From contig NZ_FCOE02000015.1 of assembly GCF_001544915.2 (NCBI RefSeq), positions 106,864 through 170,863 on the forward strand: DNA of 64,000 nucleotides, in the 5' to 3' direction. A model generated the notes under the pieces. That model saw only the letters and a program-made list of their open reading frames with translations. It made no database searches and had not been told where the DNA came from. The first letter of the stretch is position 1. Each line of letters opens with the position of its first letter. The translations under genes were made by a program, and so were the position numbers. Shown piece by piece: positions 56,522-64,000 of the stretch. This stretch comes from Caballeronia pedi (GTDB lineage Bacteria > Pseudomonadota > Gammaproteobacteria > Burkholderiales > Burkholderiaceae).

Positions 56522-57643
56522 TTACTTGTCGAGCAGAATGCGCAGCATGCGGCGCAGCGGTTCGGCCGCGCCCCACAACAGTTGATCGCCGACAGTAAAT
56601 GCCGACAGGTATTCGCCGCCCATCGCCAGCTTGCGCAGACGGCCGACCGGCACCGCCAGCGTGCCCGTGACGACCGCCGGCGACAGATCGCGAATCGACG
56701 CTTCGCGCTCGTTCGGCACGACCTTCACCCAGTCGTTCGCCGATGCGAGAATGCCGTGCACTTCGTCCAGCGGCACGTCCTTCGTGAGCTTGATGGTGAG
56801 CGCCTGCGAGTGGCAGCGCATCGCGCCGATACGCACGCAGAGGCCATCGACGGGAATCGAGCCCGGCGCGCCCATGGCCGGCTTGCCGAGAATCTTGTTG
56901 GTTTCCGCGCCGCCCTTCCACTCTTCCTTCGACATGCCGTTGCCGAGATCCTTGTCGATCCACGGAATCAGCGAGCCCGCGAGCGGCACGCCGAAGTTGT
57001 CGACGGGCATGCGCTCGCCGTTCATCGCGGCGAGCACGCGGCGATCGATGTCGAGAATCGCCGACGACGGGTCCGCCAGATCTTCCTTCGCCGAACCGTA
57101 GAGCACGCCCATCTGCTGGAGCAGTTCGCGCATGTTCTGCGCGCCCGCGCCCGAGGCAGCCTGATAGGTCATCGCCGTCGTCCATTCGACGAGGTTCTCG
57201 CGGAACAGGCCGCCGAGCGCCATCAGCATCAGGCTGACCGTGCAGTTGCCGCCGATGAAGTCACGACCGCCCTTCACGAGCGAATCCTTGATGACGTCCA
57301 GGTTCACCGGATCGAGGATGATGACGGCGTCGTCCTTCATGCGCAGCGCCGAGGCCGCGTCGATCCAGTAGCCCTTCCAGCCCGCCGCGCGCAGCTTCGG
57401 ATACACCTCGTTGGTGTAGTCGCCGCCCTGGCAAGTGATGATGGCGTCGCACTTTTTCAGGTCGTCGATGCTCGTCGCGTCTTTGAGCTTTGTCTCGTTC
57501 TTGGCGAACGACGGCGCGTTGCCGCCCGCATTGCTGGTGCTGAAGAACACCGGTTCGATCAAGTCGAAATCGCCTTCCTGCTGCATGCGTTGCATCAGGA
57601 CGCTGCCGACCATGCCGCGCCAACCAACGAGACCTACGTTCAT
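56522..57643 (-). CDS. asd: Aspartate-semialdehyde dehydrogenase
   Basis: Asd reduces aspartyl phosphate to aspartate semialdehyde with NADPH, supplying lysine, diaminopimelate, methionine and threonine synthesis. The 373-residue protein has the nucleotide loop GLVGWRGMVGSVL (4-16), catalytic Cys134 in FIGGNCTVSLML and the general-base His in RIGAMRCHSQAL. The length is that of the gammaproteobacterial-type enzyme. The order leuC-leuD-leuB-asd is typical of Burkholderia. It has its own terminator. Confidence 0.97.
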   Translation of the reverse strand: MNVGLVGWRGMVGSVLMQRMQQEGDFDLIEPVFFSTSNAGGNAPSFAKNETKLKDATSIDDLKKCDAIITCQGGDYTNEVYPKLRAAGWKGYWIDAASALRMKDDAVIILDPVNLDVIKDSLVKGGRDFIGGNCTVSLMLMALGGLFRENLVEWTTAMTYQAASGAGAQNMRELLQQMGVLYGSAKEDLADPSSAILDIDRRVLAAMNGERMPVDNFGVPLAGSLIPWIDKDLGNGMSKEEWKGGAETNKILGKPAMGAPGSIPVDGLCVRIGAMRCHSQALTIKLTKDVPLDEVHGILASANDWVKVVPNEREASIRDLSPAVVTGTLAVPVGRLRKLAMGGEYLSAFTVGDQLLWGAAEPLRRMLRILLDK

Positions 57644-57725
57644 GACTAACCTTTCCTAGTGGACGCTTCCCCGCATCTTTACCCGGCGTGGCCGCGCGGG
57701 GAAGACGCTCGGACACGAGGGACGA

Positions 57726-57881
57726 TCAGCGAATCGTGATCGCTTTGATGGAGATTTTCGTAATGCGCGTTTTCAGGACGCGTGTGACCGCATCGATGCG
57801 CGTGATGATGGCGAGTTCCGTCGCGACGACATTTGAGCCGCGTCCGATGGAATCCAGAGAGAATTGAGAGTTCTTCGCCAT
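57726..57881 (-). CDS. Possible small protein (51 aa) between leuB and asd
   Basis: The frame encodes a 51-residue basic protein starting MAKNSQFSLDSIGRGS and ending in a beta-branched, Lys/Ile-rich stretch (TRITKISIKAITIR). I do not recognise it. The ATG at 57881 has no ribosome site, but a TATATT hexamer lies 8 bases upstream on the minus strand, so the mRNA could be leaderless or nearly so. The preceding leuB terminator isolates it. It could also be a non-coding leader of asd. The coding call is tentative. Confidence 0.4.
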   Translation of the reverse strand: MAKNSQFSLDSIGRGSNVVATELAIITRIDAVTRVLKTRITKISIKAITIR

Positions 57882-57969
57882 GACCAAAGAATATACACGA
57901 TAACCCGATGTTTTCGTCACGCGCTTGCGGCACGCGTATGAAAATCGTGCGGATCGTGCGCGAACATCG

Positions 57970-58017
57970 GTAAAAAGAGACGATCGGCCGCGCTTTTGCC
58001 TGCAACGGCCGATCGTC
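57970..58017 (-). terminator. Intrinsic terminator after leuB
   Basis: On the minus strand, GACGATCGGCCG (58017-58006) pairs perfectly with CGGCCGATCGTC (57990-57979) around a 15-base loop, followed by TCTTTTTA. It closes the leuCDB unit 10 bases after the leuB stop. Confidence 0.85.
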
Positions 58018-58027
58018 CTTTCGGTGC

Positions 58028-59095
58028 TTACAGCGCCTTCAGCACCGCGTCGCCCATTTCCTTCGTGCCGACGACCTTGCCGTCCGCCGTGGCGATATCG
58101 CCGGTGCGATAGCCCTGCTCCAGCACCTTCTTGACCGCGCTTTCGATACGATCGGCCTGCTCGGTCTTGCCGAGCGAATAGCGCAGCATCATCGCGGCGG
58201 AGAGGATGGTCGCGAGCGGATTGGCCACGCCCTTGCCCGCGATGTCCGGCGCGGAGCCGTGCGACGGCTCGTACAAGCCCTTGTTGTTCTTGTCGAGCGA
58301 CGCCGACGGCAGCATGCCGATGGAACCGGTCAGCATCGCGGCTTCATCGGACAGGATGTCGCCGAACATGTTGCCGGTCACGACGACGTCGAACGCCTTG
58401 GGCGCCTTCACCAACTGCATCGCGGCGTTGTCGACGTACATGTGCGACAGCTCGACGTCCGGATATTCCTTCGCGACGTCGATCATCGTGTCGCGCCACA
58501 GTTGCGACGTTTCGAGCACGTTGGCCTTGTCGACGCTCGTCAGCTTCTTCTGGCGCTTCTGCGCCGCCTGAAACGCGACGTGCGCGATGCGGCGCACTTC
58601 GGGCTCCGAATAGCGCATCGTGTCGAAACCTTCCTTCGCGCCTTCGAACGGACCGTCCGGCGCTTCACGCAGGCCGCGCGGCGCGCCGAAGTAGATGTCG
58701 CCGTTCAGTTCGCGGACGATGAGAATGTCGAGACCCGACACGATCTCCGGCTTCAGCGACGACGCGCCCGTCAGTTGCGGATAGCAGATCGCCGGACGGA
58801 AGTTCGCGAAAAGCTGCAGATGCTTGCGCAGGCCGAGAATCGCCTGCTCCGGACGCAGCGCGCGTTCGAGCTTGTCGTACTTCCAGTCGCCGACCGCGCC
58901 GAACAGGATCGCATCGGCTTCTTTCGCGAGCGCCAGCGTCGAATCCGGCAGCGGATGGCCCTTCGCCTCGTAGCCCGCGCCGCCGACGGGCGCTTCTTCC
59001 AGCTCGAACTTTTCGCCGAGCGCGTTCAGGATCTTGACCGCTTCGGCGGTGATTTCCGGACCGATCCCGTCGCCGGGCAACACTGCAATCTTCAT
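58028..59095 (-). CDS. leuB: 3-isopropylmalate dehydrogenase
   Basis: LeuB oxidises and decarboxylates 3-isopropylmalate with NAD+ in leucine synthesis. The 355-residue protein has the family start KIAVLPGDGIGPEI, the RELNGDIYFG strand, the metal-binding Asp in GNMFGDILSDEAAMLTGSIG and the GSAPDIAGKGVANP loop. It is the third gene of a leuC-leuD-leuB operon, 28 bases after leuD, and ends at a perfect hairpin. Confidence 0.97.
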   Translation of the reverse strand: MKIAVLPGDGIGPEITAEAVKILNALGEKFELEEAPVGGAGYEAKGHPLPDSTLALAKEADAILFGAVGDWKYDKLERALRPEQAILGLRKHLQLFANFRPAICYPQLTGASSLKPEIVSGLDILIVRELNGDIYFGAPRGLREAPDGPFEGAKEGFDTMRYSEPEVRRIAHVAFQAAQKRQKKLTSVDKANVLETSQLWRDTMIDVAKEYPDVELSHMYVDNAAMQLVKAPKAFDVVVTGNMFGDILSDEAAMLTGSIGMLPSASLDKNNKGLYEPSHGSAPDIAGKGVANPLATILSAAMMLRYSLGKTEQADRIESAVKKVLEQGYRTGDIATADGKVVGTKEMGDAVLKAL

Positions 59096-59123
59096 CGTCT
59101 CTTCCTTCTGTTCGTGAATCGAT

Positions 59124-59774
59124 TTATCCGACGAGCCGGTTATTCAGCCACGGCTGCTTCGCGAGCCGCTCGGCTTCGTATTGCCTGATCTTGTCCGCGT
59201 GACGCAGCGTGAGGCCGATATCGTCGAAGCCGTTCAGCAGACAGTATTTGCGAAAGCCCGGCACTTCGAACGCGTATTCGGTGCCGTCGCCCGTACGCAC
59301 GACTTGCGCTTCGAGGTCGATCGTCAGCTGGAAGCCGACGAACGCGTACGTTTCGTTGAACAGCTTGTCGACTTGCTGCTCCGTAAGGACGACTGGCAGC
59401 AGGCCGTTCTTGAAGCAGTTGTTGTAGAAAATGTCAGCGAAACTCGGCGCGATGATCGCGCGAAAGCCGTACTGATCCAGCGCCCAGGGCGCGTGTTCGC
59501 GCGAGCTGCCGCAACCGAAGTTCTTGCGCGTTAGCAGCACGGATGCGCCCTTATAACGCGGCTGGTTCAGCACGAAATCCGGATTCAGCGGACGCTTGCT
59601 GTTGTCCTGGCCCGGCTCGCCGACATCGAGATAACGCCATTCGTCGAACGCATTCGGGCCGAAGCCGGTGCGCTTGATCGACTTCAGGAACTGCTTCGGG
59701 ATGATCGCGTCCGTGTCGACGTTCTCGCGATCCAGCGGCGCGACGAGGCCGCTATGCACAATGAATTTTTCCAT
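59124..59774 (-). CDS. leuD: 3-isopropylmalate dehydratase small subunit
   Basis: LeuD is the swivelling small subunit that, with LeuC, isomerises 2- to 3-isopropylmalate. The 216-residue protein shows VAPLDRENVDTDAIIPKQFLK at the N terminus and the GCGSSREHAPWAL motif that closes over the active site. The length is usual. It starts 24 bases after the leuC stop and is followed by leuB, forming one operon. Confidence 0.97.
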   Translation of the reverse strand: MEKFIVHSGLVAPLDRENVDTDAIIPKQFLKSIKRTGFGPNAFDEWRYLDVGEPGQDNSKRPLNPDFVLNQPRYKGASVLLTRKNFGCGSSREHAPWALDQYGFRAIIAPSFADIFYNNCFKNGLLPVVLTEQQVDKLFNETYAFVGFQLTIDLEAQVVRTGDGTEYAFEVPGFRKYCLLNGFDDIGLTLRHADKIRQYEAERLAKQPWLNNRLVG

Positions 59775-59798
59775 GACCTTTCTCTGTATCCCGGTTGA

Positions 59799-61208
59799 TC
59801 ACGCGAGCTTGCGCACGTCGACGAAGTGGCCTTCGATCGCGGCGGCGGCGGCCATTGCGGGGCTCACGAGGTGCGTGCGACCGCCCGCGCCCTGACGGCC
59901 TTCGAAGTTGCGGTTCGACGTCGAGGCGCAACGCTCGCCCGGATCCAGCCGGTCCGCGTTCATCGCGAGGCACATCGAGCAGCCCGGCTCGCGCCATTCG
60001 AAACCGGCGTTCGTGAAGATCTTGTCGAGGCCTTCGTGCTCGGCTTGCGCCTTCACGAGACCCGAGCCCGGCACGACCATCGCGAGACGAATGTTCGACG
60101 CAACGCGCTTGCCCAGCGACTTCACGACGTACGCGGCCGCGCGCAAGTCCTCGATACGCGCATTGGTGCACGAGCCGATGAAGATCTTGTCCGGCTTGAT
60201 GGATTCGATAGGCGTATTCGGTTGCAGCGCCATATAGGTCAGCGCGCGCTCCATCGCGTCGCGCTTGACCGGGTCCTTTTCCTTCTCGGGATCGGGCACG
60301 CGGCCATCGATCGACGTGACCATTTCCGGCGACGTGCCCCACGTCACTTGCGGCACGATTTCGGCAGCGTTCAGTTCGACGACGCGATCGAACTGCGCAT
60401 CCGGGTCCGACTTGAACTGGCGCCAGTATTCGACCGCCTGATTCCACTCGACGCCCTGCGGCGAGTACGGACGGTCTTTCAGGTAATTGATGGTGGTGTC
60501 GTCCACGGCGACCATGCCGGCGCGCGCGCCTGCTTCGATCGCCATGTTGCAGACCGTCATGCGGCCTTCCATCGACAGGGCGCGGATGGTCGCGCCGCCG
60601 AATTCGATGGCGTAACCCGTGCCGCCCGCCGTGCCGATCTTGCCGATGATCGCCAGCACGATGTCCTTCGCGGTGCAGCCGCGCGGCAACGGGCCTTCGA
60701 CCTTGACGAGCATGTTCTTGCTCTTCTTTTGCAGGAGCGTCTGCGTGGCGAGCACGTGCTCCACTTCCGACGTGCCGATGCCATGCGCGAGCGCGCCGAA
60801 CGCGCCGTGCGTGGACGTATGCGAGTCGCCGCAGACGATGGTCATGCCCGGCAGCGTCGCGCCCTGTTCCGGCCCGATGATGTGCACGATGCCCTGGCGC
60901 AGATCGTTCATCTTGAACTGCGTGATGCCGAAGGCGTCGCAATTTTTATCGAGCGTATCGACCTGCAGCTTGGAGACCGGATCGGCGATGCCGTGCGAGC
61001 GGTCGGTGGTCGGGACGTTGTGGTCGGACACCGCCAGATTCGCACTGATGCGCCACACCGGGCGCTCGGCCAGCTTCAGGCCCTCGAACGCCTGCGGGCT
61101 CGTCACTTCATGCAGCAGGTGACGATCGATGTAGAGGATCGACGTGCCGTCCTCTTCCGTGTGGATCACGTGCGTGTTCCACAGTTTGTCGTAGAGAGTC
61201 TGTGCCAT
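59799..61208 (-). CDS. leuC: 3-isopropylmalate dehydratase large subunit
   Basis: LeuC is the aconitase-type subunit carrying a 4Fe-4S cluster. Its ligands are the Cys in FIGSCTNARIEDL and the two in the GCSMC motif. The 469-residue protein also has the GDSHTSTHGAFGALAHGIGTSEVE segment. It is the first gene of leuCDB. The 333 bases upstream should hold its promoter; no leucine-rich leader peptide is evident. Confidence 0.97.
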   Translation of the reverse strand: MAQTLYDKLWNTHVIHTEEDGTSILYIDRHLLHEVTSPQAFEGLKLAERPVWRISANLAVSDHNVPTTDRSHGIADPVSKLQVDTLDKNCDAFGITQFKMNDLRQGIVHIIGPEQGATLPGMTIVCGDSHTSTHGAFGALAHGIGTSEVEHVLATQTLLQKKSKNMLVKVEGPLPRGCTAKDIVLAIIGKIGTAGGTGYAIEFGGATIRALSMEGRMTVCNMAIEAGARAGMVAVDDTTINYLKDRPYSPQGVEWNQAVEYWRQFKSDPDAQFDRVVELNAAEIVPQVTWGTSPEMVTSIDGRVPDPEKEKDPVKRDAMERALTYMALQPNTPIESIKPDKIFIGSCTNARIEDLRAAAYVVKSLGKRVASNIRLAMVVPGSGLVKAQAEHEGLDKIFTNAGFEWREPGCSMCLAMNADRLDPGERCASTSNRNFEGRQGAGGRTHLVSPAMAAAAAIEGHFVDVRKLA

Positions 61209-61541
61209 GGTGAGCGCTTTCGTAGGTGACTGCGGGGGATGGGTTGACCACTTGTGAGTCGATTATGCCACCGTCAAGGGGCGCCCGGGTAGTACTAGGC
61301 TACGAAAAAAGCTAATAAAAACAGTGGTTTGCGTAGTGGCTACAGTACCCGGATAAAGACTACCCGGATGGGGAGCGGCCATCGAGAAGGCATCCCTTCG
61401 CACAACTGGCTTAGCCCATTTGGTTGACTGCTCCACGCTCGAGTGGCGTCGTATCGTTGGTTGACGACCCGATGCCCGCGACCGAGCATCTATTGACGAC
61501 ACTTCCCTACTGGTAATAACATTGTAATTACACGAACAACC
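61209..61541. other. Intergenic region between divergent leuC and mazEF
   Basis: No gene is supported here. On the minus strand CATAAT (near 61264) resembles a -10 element for leuC, but no good -35 lies 16-18 bases from it. On the plus strand a promoter-like pair and a small dyad precede mazE and are listed separately. GC content drops around 61300-61330. Confidence 0.5.
61493..61531 (+). promoter_or_regulatory. Promoter and small dyad of mazEF
   Basis: TTGACG (61493-61498) and TAACAT (61517-61522) are separated by 18 bases and resemble a sigma-70 promoter. The perfect half-sites GTAAT (61513-61517) and ATTAC (61527-61531) overlap its -10 region and could bind the MazE antitoxin for autorepression. 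Transcription would start about 12 bases before mazE, and no ribosome site is visible. Confidence 0.5.
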
Positions 61542-61802
61542 ATGATCGATCTCATGAAAACCACCATCCGGAAAATGGGCAACTCGCAAGGGGTGCTCAT
61601 ACCCAAGCCGTTTCTGGCGCAACTGGGTCTGGAGAACGAAGTAGAAATGAACGTCGAAGACGATGCTATCGTGCTGCGTCGACCCCGCAGCAGGGTCCGC
61701 GAAGGCTGGGCTGAGGCAAGCAAGTCGATTGCCGCGAGCGGGGATGACAAGCTGGTGATGGGTGAGTTCGCCAACGACGATGATTCGGAGCTCGAATGGT
61801 AG
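61542..61802 (+). CDS. mazE: MazE-type antitoxin (AbrB/SpoVT fold)
   Basis: This 86-residue antitoxin should dimerise through an AbrB-like swapped-hairpin domain (MKTTIRKMGNSQGVLIPKPFL; NEVEMNVEDDAIVLRRP) to bind DNA, and block MazF with its acidic C-terminal tail (residues about 68-86, FANDDDSELEW). The ATG at 61542 is used; an in-frame ATG at 61554 gives the more usual start MKTTIRKMGNS. Its stop lies inside the toxin gene (7-base overlap), which couples translation. It faces away from leuC. Confidence 0.92.
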   Translation: MIDLMKTTIRKMGNSQGVLIPKPFLAQLGLENEVEMNVEDDAIVLRRPRSRVREGWAEASKSIAASGDDKLVMGEFANDDDSELEW

Positions 61803-62116
61803 CGCGCGGCGACATTTGGCTTGTGGCGCTCGATCCTACCTTGGGCAGTGAGATTCAGAAAACTCGGCCCTGCGTGGTAGTTTCTCCGCCGGAAATGCAC
61901 GACCACTTGCGCACGGTCATCGTCGCGCCGATGACTTCGAAAGGCGCCTCGGCTCCCTACCGAATTTCCGTATCGTTCAAGCGAAAGGAAGGACTCGTCC
62001 TTCTGGATCAGATCCGCACTGTGGACAAGATGCGGCTCGTCAGGAAGGAAGGCGCCCTGGCCGACAAGACGCTGTCAGACGCGCTGCACGCGCTGCAAGA
62101 AGTGTTTGCCGTCTAG
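61796..62116 (+). CDS. mazF: MazF/PemK-family endoribonuclease toxin
   Basis: The 106-residue toxin is an RNA interferase that would cleave mRNA at a short sequence when not bound by MazE. Family motifs are RGDIWLVALDP at the N terminus, the active-site strand SEIQKTRPCVVVSP with its conserved Arg, and VAPMTSKGA followed by LLDQIRTVDKMRL. The length is typical. It converges on gltA, and the shared hairpin beyond it has a U-tract only for gltA. The cleavage site cannot be read from sequence. Confidence 0.94.
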   Translation: MVARGDIWLVALDPTLGSEIQKTRPCVVVSPPEMHDHLRTVIVAPMTSKGASAPYRISVSFKRKEGLVLLDQIRTVDKMRLVRKEGALADKTLSDALHALQEVFAV

Positions 62117-62125
62117 ATAAGCCTC

Positions 62126-62161
62126 AAAAAACAAAAAGCCCCGGCAATCACCCGCCGGGGC
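62126..62161 (-). terminator. Intrinsic terminator after gltA
   Basis: On the minus strand, GCCCCGGC (62161-62154) pairs with GCCGGGGC (62145-62138) around an 8-base loop, followed by TTTTTGTTTTTTG. It lies 31 bases past the gltA stop and 10 bases after the mazF stop, but only the minus-strand transcript has a U-tract. Confidence 0.88.
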
Positions 62162-62191
62162 CTTCACACCTACCTGAAGCCGTGAATCAGC

Positions 62192-63493
62192 TTAACGCTT
62201 CGCGAGCGGCTTCACTTCACGCGCCGTCTGTCCGATGAACAACTGACGCGGACGGCCAATCTTCTGTTCGGGGTCCGCAATCATTTCATTCCACTGCGCG
62301 ATCCAGCCAACGGTACGCGCCATCGCGAAGATACACGTGAACATCGACGTCGGGATGCCCAGCGCGCGCTGCACGATGCCCGAGTAGAAGTCGACATTCG
62401 GATACAGCTTGCGCGACACGAAGTATTCGTCTTCCAGCGCGATCTTTTCGAGTTCCATCGCGAGCTTGAAGAGCGGGTCGTCGTGCAGGCCGAGCTCTTC
62501 GAGCACTTCGTGACACGTCTCGCGCATCAGCTTCGCGCGCGGGTCGTAGTTCTTGTACACGCGGTGACCGAAGCCCATCAGCTTCACGCCCGAGTTCTTA
62601 TCCTTCACCTGCTTGATGAACTCGGGAATGTTGTCGACCGAGCCGATCTCTTCCAGCATGTTCAGCGCGGCTTCGTTCGCGCCGCCGTGCGCCGGGCCCC
62701 ACAGACACGCGATACCTGCCGCGATACACGCGAACGGGTTCGCGCCCGACGAACCGGCGAGACGCACGGTAGACGTCGACGCGTTCTGCTCGTGGTCCGC
62801 GTGCAGAATCAGGATACGGTCGAGCGCGCGCACGAGCACGTCGTTGACCTTGTACTCTTCGCACGGGTTCGCGAACATCATGTGCATGAAGTTCGCGCTG
62901 TACGACAGTTCGTTCTTCGGATACACGAACGGCTGGCCGATGCTGAACTTGTACGCCATTGCGACCAGCGTCGGCAGCTTCGCGATCATGCGAATGGCCG
63001 ACACTTCACGGTGACGCGGATCGTTGATGTTCAGCGAGTCGTGATAGAACGCCGACAGCGCGCCCACCGCAGCCGTCAGCACGGCCATCGGGTGCGCGTC
63101 GCGACGGAAGCCGCGGAAGAAGAAGTGCATCTGTTCGTGCACCATCGTGTGACGCGTGACCGTGTCCACGAATTCCTTGTTCTGCGCTTCGTTCGGCAGT
63201 TCGCCCTTCAGGAGCAGATAGCAGGTCTCGAGGAAGTCGGCATTCACGGCCAACTGCTCGATCGGGTAGCCGCGATACAGCAGCTCGCCCTTGTCGCCGT
63301 CGATGTACGTGATCGCGGAATTGCACGCCGCCGTCGACATGAAGCCCGGGTCATACGTGAACTTGCCGGTCTGACCGTACAACTTGCGGATGTCGATCAC
63401 GTCCGGGCCCATCGTGCCCTTGTAGATCGGCATTTCGACGCTCGGCGAGTTGTCGCTGAACGATAGCGTGGCTTTAACATCTGACGGGGTCAT
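62192..63493 (-). CDS. gltA: Citrate synthase (type II, hexameric class)
   Basis: GltA condenses acetyl-CoA and oxaloacetate to citrate at the entry of the TCA cycle. The 433-residue protein has the catalytic His residues in LHADHEQNASTSTVRL and GFGHRVYKNYDPRAK, and the Asp in the C-terminal NVDFYSGIVQRALGIP region. An N-terminal beta-domain (about 1-60) is present, as in NADH-regulated type II enzymes of Gram-negatives. The length is standard. It follows sdhE by 136 bases in the sdhCDAB-sdhE-gltA order common in betaproteobacteria. Confidence 0.97.
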   Translation of the reverse strand: MTPSDVKATLSFSDNSPSVEMPIYKGTMGPDVIDIRKLYGQTGKFTYDPGFMSTAACNSAITYIDGDKGELLYRGYPIEQLAVNADFLETCYLLLKGELPNEAQNKEFVDTVTRHTMVHEQMHFFFRGFRRDAHPMAVLTAAVGALSAFYHDSLNINDPRHREVSAIRMIAKLPTLVAMAYKFSIGQPFVYPKNELSYSANFMHMMFANPCEEYKVNDVLVRALDRILILHADHEQNASTSTVRLAGSSGANPFACIAAGIACLWGPAHGGANEAALNMLEEIGSVDNIPEFIKQVKDKNSGVKLMGFGHRVYKNYDPRAKLMRETCHEVLEELGLHDDPLFKLAMELEKIALEDEYFVSRKLYPNVDFYSGIVQRALGIPTSMFTCIFAMARTVGWIAQWNEMIADPEQKIGRPRQLFIGQTAREVKPLAKR

Positions 63494-63629
63494 AGCACAT
63501 CCTCAATCGAAGTATGGATACAGGTTTTCGATAATTTGCACGACGGAAGCTGCGCGGCAAAACTGTTCGATCGGCCTGTGTGCACTGCAACAGGCGTATT
63601 TTGCAAAATTCCGCGAATTCCTGCTGGAA

Positions 63630-63911
63630 TCACACGGTGCGCAGCACTTCCAGCAAGCGGATCACGTCCGGCGTCGCGAGGTCGCCCTCAGGCTCCGTGC
63701 GCGCCAGCAGCAAGTCCATCAGTTCGTTGTCGCTCAGTTCCAGCAGACGGGTCAACGCGGCCACGTCGGCGTCACTGAGGTCATGCTCATATCGGCTGAA
63801 GAAACGCTCGAAGATCAGATCGTTTTCCAGCAGGCCGCGCCGCGCGCGCCAACGAAGGCGCGCCCGGCGAAGGGGATCGGACTGATGCGAGTTGTCTTGA
63901 TTGTCGACCAT
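63630..63911 (-). CDS. sdhE: FAD assembly factor SdhE
   Basis: SdhE helps attach FAD covalently to the flavoprotein SdhA of succinate dehydrogenase. The 93-residue all-helical protein has the key motif RRGLLEND (RGxxE) near residues 23-30 and the DNELMDLLLART helix. The ATG at 63911 is preferred; a GTG at 63923, next to the sdhB stop, is possible and would add four residues. It is placed directly after sdhB, as expected. Confidence 0.93.
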   Translation of the reverse strand: MVDNQDNSHQSDPLRRARLRWRARRGLLENDLIFERFFSRYEHDLSDADVAALTRLLELSDNELMDLLLARTEPEGDLATPDVIRLLEVLRTV

Positions 63912-63923
63912 CACATTGCCCAC

Positions 63924-64000
63924 TCAGACAGCCCGTCGCACCATCAATTCCTTGATCTTGCCGATCGCCTTGGTCGGATTGAGCCCCTTGGGGCACACGT
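63924..64000 (-). CDS. sdhB: Succinate dehydrogenase iron-sulfur subunit, C-terminal end (partial)
   Basis: The last 24 codons read CPKGLNPTKAIGKIKELMV-RRAV on the minus strand. CPKGLNPTKAI is the highly conserved C-terminal motif of SdhB, and its Cys is one of the last cluster ligands. The rest of the gene lies beyond the window. The TGA ends at 63924, just before sdhE. Confidence 0.93.
   Translation of the reverse strand, partial: VCPKGLNPTKAIGKIKELMVRRAV

Overview
The window is GC-rich, densely coded DNA from a member of the Burkholderiaceae, most likely Caballeronia or Paraburkholderia. The evidence is the conserved gene order fimV-like/truA/trpF/trpB/DNA methyltransferase/trpA/accD/folC/SPOR/cvpA/purF/metZ, plus leuC-leuD-leuB/asd and sdhB-sdhE-gltA. 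In Burkholderia sensu lato these blocks lie on chromosome 2. The assignment rests on recognised proteins and synteny, not on a database search.

Layout. (1) 1-4.4 kb, mixed genes: the end of an unidentified gene, a Xre/MbcA-type antitoxin with a RES-domain toxin behind a palindromic operator, a type IB DNA topoisomerase, a PrpA/PrpB-type phosphatase and a DUF1345 membrane protein. (2) 4.4-25.8 kb, an all-plus-strand alpha-glucan/trehalose block: glgA, glgE, treS-maltokinase fusion, glgB, glgX, treZ, malQ, treY. It contains both trehalose/glucan interconversion routes: TreS-Pep2-GlgE-GlgB and TreY-TreZ with GlgX/MalQ. A near-perfect sigma-54 promoter sits upstream of glgA, and a 620-bp inverted-repeat element separates glgB from glgX. 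(3) 25.8-28.9 kb, minus strand: a CNNM/CBS transporter-like protein and a soluble histidine kinase whose ATP-binding motifs look degenerate. (4) 28.9-41.9 kb, a plus-strand exopolysaccharide locus with Wzx/Wzy-type genes: GT2, flippase, a 53-aa orphan, three GT4 glycosyltransferases, a clan GH-A glycosidase, a BY-kinase (Wzc type), a small zinc-ribbon membrane protein and a polymerase. No priming transferase and no Wza-type exporter are present. (5) 42.0-43.2 kb, an FKBP isomerase and an AraC regulator. (6) 43.2-61.2 kb, minus-strand housekeeping genes: metZ, purF, cvpA, SPOR protein, folC, accD, trpA, a beta-class DNA methyltransferase, trpB, trpF, truA, FimV-like, asd, a small ORF, leuB, leuD, leuC. 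Several units end in clear intrinsic terminators. (7) 61.5-62.1 kb, a plus-strand mazEF pair between leuC and gltA. (8) 62.2-64 kb, gltA, sdhE and the 3' end of sdhB.

Points most worth a second look: the sigma-54 promoter with an upstream dyad in front of glgA; the inactive-looking GH13 domain at the N terminus of GlgE; the charged insertion in TreY; the paired interspersed repeat; the histidine kinase lacking its N and G1 boxes; the two small unassigned proteins and the glycosidase in the polysaccharide locus; and the orphan methyltransferase inside the trp operon. I found no tRNA, rRNA, CRISPR array or insertion sequence.
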